Below are positions 1 to 13,425 of a stretch of DNA of 64,000 nucleotides, in pieces (position 1 is the stretch's first letter; each line of letters starts with the position of its first letter). The notes beneath the pieces are model-generated. The model was not told the origin of the DNA and did not search any database. It saw nothing but the letters and a program-made list of their open reading frames with translations. The DNA is taken from the NCBI GenBank assembly GCA_019722365.1, contig JADFUC010001683.1:1426001-1490000 (forward strand), in the 5' to 3' direction. The position numbers and the translations under genes are program-made. Source of the stretch: Lithospermum erythrorhizon. Taxonomy: Eukaryota > Streptophyta > Magnoliopsida > Boraginales > Boraginaceae.

Positions 1-1690
1 AACAAAAGGGTATTCACTACTTTAATTGATAAAAATCATGGCTTTATTATATAGGAAACAACGCTTTCTTGAACATGATTTTACCCATTTTCCTAAAAAA
101 TGGAGTATATATATTACAAAATCAAGAAAATGGAGATAAAAACTATGATGAGATAGAGAGAGTGAGAAAAATAATAAAATAATGAGAATATATAAGGAGA
201 GAGGGGGTGGGGGTGGTGTGGGTGTGGGGTGGGGGGTAGGGGTAGGTGTAGGGGTGGGGAGGAAGAGAAAGATCGAGAGAGTGGAAAGCGAAAGTGAAAG
301 TGAAGGATGTGTTTGTTTGCTATGTTTGAATTAATGAGGAAATTATGTCAAATGAAATTGTGATGGAAATTGAAATGATAGAAAAATATTACTCAAAAAG
401 TGACTTATAAAAAAACATAATGAAAAATTATTAGTATTTTGTTTGATACTCAAAATGTATGTTAATAATTTTTTTTTTTTTGAAACTCATCTCTAATTTA
501 GTACTGTATAAGAGTTTGATCTAAAATAATAAAATGATAAATTGTCATTATCAAGAATTGATAATTATTGGAGTTAAACTAATAGTCACGACTCACGAGA
601 TATTATTAGTAATAACGACTTCTCGAATTCAATTCCTTAAAATGATGAAGACCAAATTTAAAAAGAAGAAAAAAAATAAAATGTAAAAATATCATATAAA
701 ATACTACTATAACCATATTATGAATGTAATTAAAATCATCACAGGAAATGCAATAATTTATGTGGGACTTGGTAAAGTGGGATCAAGTGAAGGGTGAATG
801 GTTGACTAGATGCATGGGACAAAGAGCCAATAAAGTGGGACGTTTTGGTGAAAACATATGGATTTCAAGGAAATATAGTTTGATTTCAGATAACATTTTG
901 GATTCCAGCACTATTTCGAGTCCACAAGCCCGGTTTAGAAGAATTCTGACTTCAGAGAAAGACTTCACATTTGACTATTTCAGATATAATTGAGACTTAA
1001 CTCTTATTATGGATTTAATATAATAATCTGAATAATAAATACTAATTCAAACCAGTTAGTAGAACAACATAAGTATTACGGAGTAGCTAAAATTCATTTG
1101 AATTAAAACTCAATTTTTCTCTAATGATATGATACCATTCAAATATTATCACTAGATAGTCATTATTATACGTATTTATTTACTACATGTAGAAATGGAT
1201 TCAACCATTATCACTAATTGAAGAATTATGGAAAAATTCTGTTTATTTCATCGAATGATACAACAGTATATATAGTTTTTAGACTAACTAATTAATTAAT
1301 GGGCTTATAATTATAAAGGCCCGTAGATAATAAATATTAACATCTAAATATATTTTAATACTAATCAATAGTATTATACTCCGTACGTAATTATTGCATG
1401 TAAGAATTATCAGTCATTATTATATTTAATTATTACATGTAAGAGTTTAGAAAGTTCCGTCAGGTAGCTAAAAAGAAGATTATTACTACAGTACTAAGTT
1501 TATCTCTCTTTTTCCTTGTTCATACCAATTAGACATCGAAATTAATGAAATTTGATTACAAAAAATCATAATGTATGCCTCTTCAGATAAACAAAAAAGG
1601 AAAAAGAAAATGGATGTCAATCTTGTTGTGATACAAAAAAGAAACACACCAATACTCATCACTCATTTAACACAAATTATGTAGAAAAGA
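1..1690. other. intergenic DNA without a recognisable gene
   Basis: AT-rich intergenic sequence. The only marked structure is the G-rich tract listed separately. Short open frames near 760-993 have no family resemblance, no splice context and no codon pattern that would support a gene. Confidence 0.6.
195..300 (+). repeat. G-rich low-complexity tract (G-quadruplex-like)
   Basis: About 70 bases (roughly 198-265) consist almost only of G with single T or A interruptions, with more than eight runs of three to six G. A GA-rich purine tract follows. Sequences with four or more close G runs can fold into G-quadruplexes. No coding or regulatory assignment is possible. Confidence 0.6.
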
Positions 1691-1694
1691 CCAT

Positions 1695-4600
1695 TCAATC
1701 ATCATTCAATAACTTGTCCTTTACTATCGAGGTGTGGGGGTGGTTAATGATTCTCCTACCATTTCTAGCTAAGAGGGCAAGATTGAAATGATGAAGATGT
1801 TTGAAACCAAGACCACCCGAATTCTTGTCAATGCAGAGGAAGTCCCATGGATGTTGGTGTTGTGTTGTACCCCAAAAGATGTTGGCAAAAAATTTGATCA
1901 ATTTCATTTAGGGTGATTAGGGGAAATTTGTAGATACCCATAGGATAGACTAGGATGGACTGGAGCACCGATTTGACGTAGCATTCTTCCGTAAATTGAA
2001 AATTTGACCTTCTTCCAATTGAGAATTCTTTTCTTGATTTTATCCACTATGTTGTTGAAGATATCCTTCCTGTTGGTTGCAATATCAAGAGGAATAGTCA
2101 AATAGTTGTCAAAAGTGTTTACACAATTGATATTAAGAGTTTCATGGATAAAGAGCTTAGAGTGGAATGGGGTAGCAGGACTAAAAGTGATGGAAGATTT
2201 GTGATAGTTGATAATTTGGACAGACCGACGCAAAGTCTTGCGAGTGTGAATGCAGTTTATACCTTCTTGAGGTGGATGAAGACAAACTATCAACAAATAA
2301 AAGACGCGATATTTCAGGACCATTATTTTCATAATAGGAACACCTTTCGAGGGACTTGTTTGTTTGATGAAGAAGAAGTGGAAGCAAGAAGAGCCTCTAT
2401 ACAAAGAGCTGTTATCAGTGAAAAAAGGACTACAAGCGTCATAGGTCAGTTTGAAATGCAGGGGTAGTTCGCCATTTACAATGACGTAGTATTGAATCGT
2501 GAAAATACATTCTTTTGATGAGACAACCAAATGAAGGTAGAAATTCAGTTTGGCTTCAAGGATAAAGGAAGTCCACCACACGATCAAATGCTTTACTCAT
2601 ATCAATTTTTAAAGCAGACAAACCATTTTTTTTCCATTTTCGAATTTACCTAATAGTATAAGTGATTTCTTGAGCCATCAGGATGTTGTCTTCGAGCTGC
2701 CTACTAAGGACGAAACCATTTGATAGGAGAGTAGAGAAAAGAGTCGAAAGCGAGGTTTAAGCATATTAACTTTAACTTGTGAGGCAATTTAGTATGCGCG
2801 GCTACAATGTGCCAATTGCTCAAGCTTGTTTGATGGATTCGGGAAAAGAGGAACTCTAAGGACAGCTGATGAAAGTATTTGCTTGGAGGTCTTTCTGGAG
2901 ATGACCACATTAAAATCGAGGAGGCTTCTTTAAGTGAGATAATTTCTATTGTACCCGCTTTTTTAATAAAGTTCGGCAGTGAGAACCATCAGTCGGAGAT
3001 TTGTTGTGTGACATTTGAAAAGAGTTTGTTTAATTTTTTTCGGTGAAAGGCTTCACAGGTCATTAATTTGCCGATTATTAAGTGTGAAGACGTTGTTTAC
3101 GAAAAAAATAGAAAAGTTGAGGTGGTCATGATTGGCTTTTAAGCAGTTGATTGGTGACAATGATTCTTGATGTTCAGATTATTAGAAATGCAGTATTATC
3201 TTCTAAGCCTGCGATTATATTGATCTTGGTTCTGTATTTGACATGAGAATGGAAAAATTTTGTGTTTGAATCACCAGCAGTGATGGAAGTAATTTTAGCC
3301 CTTTGTCTTCAATTCTCACTTTCATGCATAAGTAGCAAATCAAGTTTGAGTGCGAAAATGCTGATCTTGTTGATACATTCTTGTTGTTTGACGACTTCAA
3401 GAAAGAATAAAGTTTCTTCAAGATCTTTAATTGTTGTTATGTTTCGATTCTTTTATTTCAATCTTTAACGCTATTTTTGATTTTTTTTTTAATTTAGAAA
3501 GGAAGGTGAAAGCAGAGGAATAATTTTGGTGGTTATTGCAAGGAGAGTTCTGGCCTATTCATAATTAAGATCGAGAATCCACGGCGGGATGAAACAATTT
3601 AGTTTGAAAAGGTCTAAAAGGCGACTGGGGTAGTTTGGTAGAGATTTACGGTAGGTCACACGTATCTTTGAATTGGCAAAAGCTTGGCATGTGGCTTTGG
3701 GGAAATAAAGTGACAATTCATAATTACACATTGCTCTATCCAAATTTTTCAAAATACGAATTACTTCTTTTTGTACCGGACCAAGATAGGACAACCAACT
3801 GATAGATCTTCTGCACCCAGTTGATAAAGTTAAGAAACGATAGATCCAGGATACTTGAGCCGCTGCTTATCCGAGATAGTGAGAACTTAAGTTAAAACTC
3901 CCATGAGGACGGGTAGCTATCAGATGTGGGTGGAGAAATGGAATAGAGCCTCGAAGCAATTACAAGGTTCCAGGTCATGAGTTCCGCAGTAAGTTCAAAA
4001 AAGTACGAGATGTTTGCTTTTAGTGGGGGAAAACGTAAACATTGTATGAAACCCAATCCAAAAGCACTCACCGTGCTCCAATAGCATCCACACCGAAATT
4101 AATAGGGAATAATAAACAGAGCAATAAATTAATGATATCGGTAACAAAAAGCTTCACATAGAAACAAATGATTCTAGTTTTAAACGCTTTTACAAGCTGC
4201 ATTTAAGAACGAATCGTGGTAAGCTCGATCTGTGACTTTGCTAAATTCTAATGACAAGATTTTCATGACAAGATTTCAAAGTCATGGAAAGAATAACCAC
4301 CCAAATCTTTTGAGAGATATTAAAGGCATTTGATATATAATCACAAAAGTGGAAAAAGTAAACAGATTTTAAGAGTGAGAGGCTCACTTGAACCATTAGT
4401 AAACTGAGTAAGTGTATGATTAGTGATGATACCAGAACTATGTGATATGCCATTATTGTTGTTTCTCCAGTCCTTGGTACTAGAATCTCTACAGGTCCAA
4501 CCAGACAGGTAAGCCTCGACGATTTCGAGCCTTTTTTTTATTATATGTCTATCTTCAAATTCTAAATCTCCAAAGTCCACCACAACTCTTTTCCTTTTCC

Positions 4601-4830
4601 CACCAAAACAAACATGATTCACTAGAACCATTGATACCTCTGTATTGTTGAGGTTGAGACCAGTCACATGAGAATCATTCATACCATTAGAGTCAAGTGA
4701 TTGCAAATTCTTGATAGTCACTACCATTTTTGCCTCATCTTGATATTGAATCAATTGTGTAGCAATAAGTATAAGTCCATTCCGATCGATTACTTCCTCG
4801 ACATGTGAGTTCAAGATCTTGATCCAACTG
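1695..4830 (-). mobile_element. decayed LINE (L1-type non-LTR retrotransposon), ORF2 region
   Basis: Several minus-strand reading frames, broken by frameshifts and stops, keep the order of a plant L1 reverse transcriptase. About 2180-2390 carries a relic of the palm motif (SRLLFVDS where YADD-type LLFADDS is expected). It is followed after a frameshift by the usual segment ending NYHKSSITFS. About 1910-2130 carries the thumb/connection region (YLTIPLDIATNRKDIF, then KKRILNWK and GRMLRQI). About 1695-1907 carries the C-terminal part (FFANIFWG, GGLGFKHLHHFNLALLARNG). The frame at 4341-4814 fits the poorly conserved region ahead of the endonuclease. The element cannot be active. Family assignment from the reverse transcriptase part is strong; the 5' limit is uncertain. 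Confidence 0.75.
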
Positions 4831-5212
4831 TTACAATTGCATAAAAAAAACTACAAGGAAGTATTCTGTTAAACTTGAAAGGAGGAAGGCCTCTTATCCC
4901 AAATCTTTAATATTTATCATCTCACAAGTGACCGAGACATACATTTTCATATCAATTTTCACCTATTTTCATACTTTCATTCGACTCGATACATCTATGT
5001 TAATCTCTATGTTAATCTCCTGGACATTGAATTTCAAAGGCATCAACTGAATCTTAAACTCATTAATTTTCGGACCGTATTATCAAATTGGGAATCGTGA
5101 TCATTGGTTTTCCAGGGATGTCCTTCGTTTTTGATTGATTACTAACATTAATCGAGTCTAAGCCCGAGTCAAACAAAGCCAAAGCATTAACAAAGATCCA
5201 TCTTTCCTTTTT

Positions 5213-5710
5213 TTATGAAGAGCCCCAAGTCTTAAGATCAATCTCAATAGGATCAATAACAAACGCACTTTGCATTCTTGAAGAGAGGCCCATGGTACCA
5301 GAATTAACACCATAAGAGAAAACATATTTGTCCCTTAAAAAACTATCAACATTTTCAATAACTCCAGTACTACAACCATTTTTAGTCTTAGTCTTACGTG
5401 AAGACGGACAGAAAATAAACCTTGAGTCAATATTAATCATATTCCTAGATTTTCTACATCTAAATGAGAGAAATTTAGGAACGTCCACAGGAGGGGCAAG
5501 ATTGGGTCGAGTGATTTTAATTGATAAAAATTCTCCGGGTTTTGCAGATATAATTTGATGATAAGAAGAATTAGAGTCGTCACCGTTTTTGAAAGAAACC
5601 ATAACCTTATTAAAATGAAAATGTTTTGGTCCCTTGTGAAATCGAGAATAATGACATCGGGAATCTTCGTGATGGCAGACCAGTCTTCTGGAAGAGAATT
5701 CTTTAACCAT
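5213..5710 (-). pseudogene. possible ORF1-like remnant of the adjacent LINE
   Basis: A 165-codon open frame lies upstream of, and in the same orientation as, the LINE remnant. It has basic and serine-rich stretches and no recognised domain. Plant L1 elements carry an ORF1 for an RNA-binding protein in this place, so an ORF1 relic is the simplest reading. The assignment is positional. It could also be an unrelated chance frame. Confidence 0.35.
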
Positions 5711-7471
5711 TTTTGTTGTTGATACCTTTAAGAAGGATTTATGAGAATATCGATGAAATCGCTAGTTATGCTTAAGAAGGTTTGGATTTGAAGGTTTTTC
5801 GTCGGAGAATGAGTTGATGGTCAGGCAGAGTTCGGAGAATACCATCAAATCTGATACTTCAAACTTTGGGATTCGGTGGGGAGCAGTAGCGGGGGATTGT
5901 CGGCTTATTTCGCCGGAATTTGAAACTCTCTTGAGAGAGTAAGAGCTATCTTCACCCTCATTTTTTGTCTCATTTTCTTGGTTCTAACACTAACATCAAT
6001 ATATAATACTTAAAATGTAATCTGCCACTACTTCTAGATAGCTTTTCAAAGTCATAAGCAAAGATAGCACTTCTCCAAAACGGTATGCGTGAGCTGAGCT
6101 GTTATACACACACCCAAATAGTGTTGGGTTTGAGTGTGAAATGACTATTTTGCCCCTCCTATTTGCAAGTGTAATAGTTAAAAAGTTTTATTAAGGGTAA
6201 AATTGTTATTTTACTAAAAAGTTACTATTTTACTGTGCGCTTGCAATATTTATTTAAAAAACATTGTCTAAGCAATGTCACCTTAAGAATACGATTTTCC
6301 ACATGTACATACAAAACATGCCCAAAGCAAGATTTTTATATAAAAAAACGAATTACCGATACTACGGGCGGGTGGAGCTGTTAAGGTCTTAACTCCACCG
6401 ATTTTTCAAAAAATGTATTTTTTTCCTTTAAATTGAAAAAAATATCGTAATTTTTACTTACTCAATCCACCTTGATTTAACCCCTTTAAAATTCATATAA
6501 TATAATATTTGTATTTATTTGACCCATTCTAAAAATTAATTTGCTCCGCCTCATTATAAAAAATATAAAAAATTTGTGAGTGACAAACAACATAATTTTT
6601 AAAATAATAATTACAATTTTTTAAAAAATACTTAATAAAATTAAAATTTTCTAAAATTAAGACGATTGATCCCATGCCACCCAGTTCCTCCCGTTCCTCC
6701 ACTGATCAATACTTCGGTCACTACTTAAAACTTAATATGTTGCCATTTTAGATAGCGTTGTCATGGTATCGATGAAGATGTATAATCTATGTAAATGTTA
6801 TGTTAATAATGCAGCTTGAACCCGGCCCTAATCTTATTTATTTGAGATGGAAGTAGTAAGTACTGCATATATGTAGTTCGGTTGAACACACCGTGCAACC
6901 ACAACCGCACCTCAACTAAATCTATTTTGATGAAATAAGTCATGTCTCTATCAGACATAATGCCATAATATATATTATTACATGCCATATTTTGTAGTCT
7001 TTTTCTATTTAAATGGATGAGTTGTAACAATATAGTCTTGGTATGCGATCACAATAATTCTATAAATGAAAATGATTTCAATAGCAAAAGTTGATAACAA
7101 CAAAAGCCAAAGATGGAACAATTTGGTACTCACAATATTGTCTAGCCGATCAAGTCTAGTAAGCATCGGTTCTTCTACAACACTAACCATCCTTTTCAAC
7201 TACGTATTATCTCACTTTCCTTTTTCATTTTCTTGGTTACCTTTTTTCTGTTAAAAGAGAGAAATAAATAGATTCTTCCCCCCCTATAATTATTGCATCG
7301 TTATATGGCGGTGGCAGAATATACATTTGACAATAAGGAGACTTGCCCGGTCAATGTAGATAGATGACACGTGTGGAGGAGGACACATGGTTCAATCGGA
7401 TGTCTACTCGTTTCACTTACAAAATTGGCGGGACAAGATAACTTGCATCATGACATAAGTAAAACTAATGT

Positions 7472-7600
7472 CAACCCTCGGTATAGCTCAAATTGGTATA
7501 ATGTAAAATTAATTCTCGTTACCTTATGTATAATGCGGGTTCGACTTATATAAGTAACGAAAATTATGTTGAAGTGATTAAAAAAAAATTATAGTCCTGA
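7472..7600 (+). mobile_element. possible tRNA-derived SINE
   Basis: A stretch resembling an RNA polymerase III A box (TAGCTCAAATTGG, about 7484-7496) is followed some 45 bases later by a B-box-like GGTTCGACTT (about 7539-7548). A run of A follows at about 7579. This arrangement is that of tRNA-derived plant SINEs. No clear target-site duplication was seen, so the limits are approximate. It could also be a chance tRNA-like match. Confidence 0.4.
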
Positions 7601-7718
7601 TCAATTAAAACACATTTTGTGATTAACTTTTTCATGTATCCTAGAACAAGAACCTCGAGGAATCGTTAGTATGACAATTCACACTTTTTTTATTATTGTC
7701 AAGCGTTACATTTATTAT

Positions 7719-7895
7719 GTATTCCCTCCATCCATAATTCTTAAACCCATTTAATTTTGTACACATTTTAAGAAAATTCAAATATGTATCTTGTATTAAA
7801 ATTTCCCTCCATCATCACATCTCATAAATAAGACTTAGTTTAGAAATTTCTAAAAATAAAAAATGAACCTAAAAAATAAGGATGGAGAATACATC
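7719..7895. mobile_element. Stowaway-like MITE remnant
   Basis: The left edge reads ATTCCCTCCATCCATAATTC and a second CCCTCCAT motif lies inside. The right side has GGATGGAGAATAC, close to the reverse complement of the left edge. These are the usual terminal motifs of Stowaway MITEs, but the ends are eroded and may represent two nested copies. Confidence 0.4.
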
Positions 7896-10800
7896 TTAAA
7901 ATAAATTGCATGGATCTATCATTTCTAACCTTTTTTTTTTTTTATAATAAATCGATACATATATTCACGTTAGGAGTTGTCACAAAATTATGGACATGCA
8001 ATCTTGGAGAAGAGCATGTATAAATTTTCTTTTAGAAAAATTATTTATCTACGTTTTCATTCCGTCTTCTTGATTTACAAAATATTTATCTCATATATTT
8101 TAATCATCATGGATAATTATGATTTGCAATGTAATATTACAAATAAGTGATCTGCATTTTTATAGAGGAGGAGACACAAACGAGACAGAGATGGGGTAGA
8201 AGATTATCTTCTCGTTTTATCTGCTAACAAAATAATTGTTTTGAATTTGATTTTAAAAATAAAGGACTAATTAGTCACTCAATAAATAATTTCATTTTTT
8301 TCGTGAAATATATATAATGTATCCTTTTCATCAACATTGAAAAATCCATTTTCATCATCAATGAAATTCATTGGGTAGGATCAAACCCTATAAATAAAAA
8401 AATACTCCAAAAAAACTAGAACCTATAATCCATGTATGTAACTTTGATGAAGTATCACTCGCTTTTATGGTTTTTCATACATTTCTACCAAATCTTATCT
8501 TTGGACAAACAAATTAAAACTAGTACGACTACATCTTGAATGTACTTGAATGAGGTGATAACGTATGTAATAAATAGGGTAAATTTGTTTCTGCTCCCGA
8601 ATTTTGTCAAATCGCCCGGGGCCATTTCCTTAATTTTTCAACCGTGGCCGATCGCTTCACAATCAAGCACGATCATATTGTCTCCTCGAATTAATAATTT
8701 CTACGATCATTCTCGTGACTAACTATAATAAGGCCGATTGCCACCAACTAATCTCAGTAACGCAATATATCGATCCTTCATCTCCAGAAGAATTGGGTGG
8801 CGTATATCGTATAAATACAAATCGACTCAATTACTTTTCCTCAGAATAGAAATTAACCACAAGTCTAATACATGCATAATTCCCTCGATTTTACCCTTCA
8901 TCAAAATGGATTGACGCCAATTTTAACACAAAATAAACGGTAAATCCCTAAAATAACGCTCGAATAGTTTGTTAAACCGACGACCGATTTTAAAGCTTTT
9001 GGCATTAAACCGATCAGTCATTTAAGCAGTGAGAAAGAATTTAATCCCATAATACGAGTACTCCATAAGATGTCAGATTGATAAGTTTGTACATAATCCT
9101 CTGGACCTCATCATCTTATCTTTATTTGTAGAGACAAGAATCTTAGTACAGTAGATCTCATTGTTATCTAAAACTAACAAAGGATGGGTTGAGCCTTGAT
9201 AAGTAGATCCCACATATCGCCTCGAATTAACGACGGAGTAGTAACGTATTACTCATAAATCCATCTTTCGAATCTGCCGACTTTCACGAATGCCTATATT
9301 TGCCCCGGAAAAGTTACTTTTTTCTAATTTTGTCCCCACCGAACACGTACATTATCATGGGCTGATTCAAATGGTATTCTATATATCCAGGTACACCTGT
9401 AATCTGCAATACTGCGACGACAAAGATCCATCAATTTTTATGAAAAGTTTGGGTTCGAATGGTGACAAAAGCATATTATTTCAAAACAAAAACATGCTTC
9501 ATTATATGAGGTTATTTGTTTTAAAACCAGCCATCTGTCAGTCTCTTAACTTTAACACTTTAACAATAATCATATTCCTACTTTAATCCAATCGTGTCTA
9601 TAATCGGGCGAAAGAATACGCTCTTTCGCTAAATTTCACCCTATTCTTTAATTTTCATTCAACACTACATTTTGAGAAACTTTCTTTTGCATATATGACT
9701 TCGATACACCTCTATCTTATCCTTCTACCATCTTGTTCAAGTATGAGTTTGTTTATAATCTGCATCAAAAACTTATTTGGTTGGCCTTTTAAGTTTTCCA
9801 ATTTTATTGCATTGTCAATAATCCATTTCCAAGTTTTCTCAATGCGATTTTTCTATGCTAATGGTCGAACCAAGATTTTTATAAAATAAAGCACTAATAA
9901 ATTGAGAATAAAAAACAAGAAAAAATAAAATGTAGGAGCGAGTGAAAATATAAAATTACATTCGAGCCACAAGGAATACTCCATTTTATAAATCCCGGAT
10001 CTCGCCTCGCATTATGTGCTCGTAAACAGCGAACACGCAGTAACATAGCTCTCACAATGCATCGAGCACGCAATGCGTGTCGCTAACGAAGTCGCTGTGA
10101 CGCAAAGACATCACACACATCCTGCTCGATCTATCCGAGCACTTAGCCATAAGGCGAGACTCAGCACACACCATATTTGCATAAATTATTATAAGTTCAT
10201 AATACAATTACCATCTATACTCTATTCTGCATTATCAGGTACATATTGTCTCTAAGTTGAAATATGAACAAAAGGCAAAGCTCCTAATTCATATTCATTA
10301 AAGAATATCACATGAACGAATATTTGTCTATTAATTTCAAACTCATTATTAACAAATATATATTGTTATTGTGGATAATTTAACATATATAGATTCAACA
10401 AAAAAATAACATATACATAGTCATTAAAGAACAACTTTTTATAAATGTTAAGAATGTAATTAATGTTAATGTGTTAATAATTTCAAATTAAAGGCATTTC
10501 TTAAGTTTCAATAAATAATTTTTCATATTTGTTCAACAATTTTCATATGAGTTCATCCGAAAATAAATTGGTATGTTATGATTTTCAAGAATTTTAGTGT
10601 TTATTTTTATGTTAATGTGTTAATAATTTCAAGAATGTAATTAATGTGATTTTGTTATATAAATGTTTATAAATATCAATATTATGTTTATGTTAATTTA
10701 TTTAGCTAAATTATATATGTAAATTGAAAAAAAATCAGCCTCCAACGTGTAAAGCATGTGTTCATTATACCAAGAGCGTATATCGATCACGCTAGTTCAT

Positions 10801-11177
10801 ACGACGTAGATATTGATTTTCCCATTCCTGGTCCCAGACTTTTCCTCGGGAGGCTCATCTTGATCATTATCTTATAGGAACGATAGATGGACTTTACAAT
10901 ATAATCATGGATGTAGTACAAAATAAGCGATAGGAAAAAATAATATGTCATTTTGATAAAATATAATCTAACGGGCCATTAGCCCAAGATGTAATATGTC
11001 ATATACTTATTTTTCTAGCTTAGATTGACATTGTTTCAGACATATATCAAAAAGCTATCAAGATATAGCGCAATACGGTGAGCTCTAAAGTGAGTCACAC
11101 TCAGCCCCGGCTATTGGGTGCCGGTCGGGTAGTTTGCACAGCCCTACTTCAAAGGCCTTCATTTTAAAAAATATTTA

Positions 11178-11389
11178 CTCCATTTTTTTTTAAATAATGC
11201 TTAAAGTGATAATAAATTAATTTTTATATTTTCAAGGCACTTTTTTATTACTTTTTATTTTAAAATTATCAACCAACCAATATATAGTTCCAATTAATTG
11301 TCATTTTATATTTTCAATATATTTTTTTACTATTTTTTCTTATTTATGTGCAAATGGTTAAAAGGAAAACTAAAAACAAACGGATGGAG
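11178..11389. mobile_element. Stowaway-type MITE, about 212 bp
   Basis: The element begins CTCCATTTTTTTTTAAATAA after a TA and ends AAACGGATGGAG before a TA, so the terminal repeats start CTCCAT on both strands and a TA target duplication is visible (11176-11177 and 11390-11391). The interior is AT-rich and has no coding capacity, as expected for a non-autonomous Tc1/mariner MITE. Confidence 0.65.
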
Positions 11390-11679
11390 TAGAAAAGAAA
11401 GACAATGAGTTTTTTTTTTTGGCAACATTTTCAATGAATGTTTGGAATAATTTATTGAATGAAATTGATTTTTATATTTTATATGGTAATTTAATTTTTA
11501 TTATCAAAAATATATTATTAATAAATTTAATAAAAAATGCCTCATTTTGTTTGAAAGACGTTTCCGCTTTTTTACGAGACGTCTCCCTCGTCACACTAAG
11601 ACTTCACGTAAGCATCTTGTCCAACTAGTATAAAAATTCTTTTGTGTTCTTTAGTTTTTGTTTCTGTATAATTCACCAA

Positions 11680-11955
11680 ATAATTATAATAATTCATAAT
11701 TAATAATAGTTAATAATTAATGCTAGTGAATTAATTATTATTAAATAATTTACTAAATAATTAATGTAATTAATAATTAACAATTAACGTAATTATTAAT
11801 TAACATAATTAATAATTATTCAACGTAATTAATAATTAATTTGATTATTATTTATTTAATAATTATTTTTATTATTACTTATTTAATAATTATTTATTAT
11901 TAATAATGAATTATTAATTAATAAAAAATAATCAATAATTAATAATTATTTAATC
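11680..11955. repeat. AT-rich simple block of TAATTAATAATTA-like words
   Basis: Almost pure A and T made of permuted TAATTAATAATT words over about 270 bases. It is self-complementary at many registers and so prone to form hairpins. No gene. Confidence 0.75.
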
Positions 11956-12214
11956 CTTTATTTGTTAATGGAAAATACCTAATATGTACCGTAAGGTTAC
12001 CGAGCGCGCAGATTGTGAGTGCTCGCTTTTGCATTTGCGATCCACAACAGCTTTTGCCCAAATTTGTCTTGAAGGCAAGGCGCAGGTGTACCCAATGCCA
12101 TGCTGAGTACATGATGCTATTGCTGGGCAAAACTAGAAAAAATTTCTCCGTGGAAACCTTTTTCGAAAATAAAGGCATCGCAATTTCACTTACCACTCAT
12201 GGTATTGTTTAGTG

Positions 12215-13425
12215 GGTATTTACGCAAAAACTAATTCCAAGGCCTTAATTTTCAAGACACCATTTTTTTTCATCAAGATTGCATGGGGTCGAAGTTACCA
12301 CCCTACACCTATACTAGCCGGAAGAGTGAAAAATCGACACAAATATTTATCCCTTACCGATTACAGCTGGGTTGGAAAGCACTTCCACCCCACACTCCAT
12401 ACTTGGCTTGCTTAATTGCGGAACCCATGTAAGACGTTGGTTGGGTCCTGATTTGTTCATATTAATATTTTGTAGTAACAATTCAATATAATTAATGTAC
12501 TTAATTAATTTAAGATTCATTATGATATATTAACATAAATATCATGATACATATTATTAAAGAAAAATAAAATATAATAACAATAAGTTTAACATTTTTG
12601 ACATAATATTCTCTTATATATTCATGTAGCACGACGGGTCCCTATTAACTTAAATAATGTAACATTTTGACATAATTTAATATTAATATAAAATTTAATA
12701 TTTTAAACATTAACAAAAAATTAACATGATAAATATTAATATACCTATTATGATACACATTAACTTTAATATTCTTAAAATATTAATATAAATAGTGAAC
12801 AAAAGTTTTAAAATTAATATAAAATAGAAAATAATGTAAAGTCATAACAAAATATTTGTGAAAATAGAAAAATTGATTGAACGTGAAGAACATTGTGTAA
12901 AAAATAACTATGTTAAATTTATTGTTTATATAAATCAGAATAAAATGTTTCGAGAATGTTGTAGTTAGTAATTTCTAAATAACTATGTTAAACTTATTGT
13001 TTATATGAATGTGAAAGTGGCAAAATGGTAAACTTATTATTATTAGTTTTTACCTTTTTGGTTAATAATATGTATCATGATCTATTTTGTTAATATATAA
13101 TGCTAACGAATCTTAAACTAATTAAGCAGTTAATGATGGGTTGGAATTTGGTTGCCAAAATATCAATAAATCACGATCCAACACGTGCTACATGGGTTCA
13201 CAATTAAACCAACCCTATGGAGTGTGGGGTGGAAGTGGTTTCCAACCCACACTCCATGCGGTCGATATGGATAAATATTTGTGTATCAATTTTCATTTAT
13301 ATTACCGACCATACGGAAATAAGCAGCTAAGTGTTTTCTAACCCACACTCCATCCGTGTCGGCAGGTGAAGTGGAAAGCTCAGGCCTTAAAAATTAAGGT
13401 CTGATTTACGCACTAGTTATTTACA
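12215..13425. mobile_element. foldback (long-TIR) DNA transposon, non-autonomous, about 1.2 kb
   Basis: The outer parts are inverted copies of each other. Left arm about 12215-12560; right arm about 13050-13425. Matching blocks in order are an AAGGCCTTAATTTT-type block at the ends, ACACAAATATTTATCC, the hairpin block with CACACTCCAT, AACCCATGTA, and ATCATGATACATATTATT next to the core. The core of about 490 bp is AT-rich and non-coding. Arms of some 350 bp with no transposase indicate a foldback or Mutator-like non-autonomous element. The superfamily cannot be fixed because the target-site duplication is not clear. Confidence 0.7.

Larger units (their letters stand above)
5715..9900. other. 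intergenic AT-rich DNA
   Basis: I find no gene here. The segment holds scattered MITE relics and one possible SINE (listed separately), plus many short frames without family resemblance. Confidence 0.5.
9900..12210. other. intergenic AT-rich DNA
   Basis: No gene is supported. The interval includes a MITE and a very AT-rich simple block, listed separately. A short stretch near 10005-10170 is less AT-rich but has no recognisable coding content. Confidence 0.5.

Noticed and set aside
2144..2467. 107-codon plus-strand frame
   Set aside because: It is the antisense of the LINE reverse transcriptase relic.
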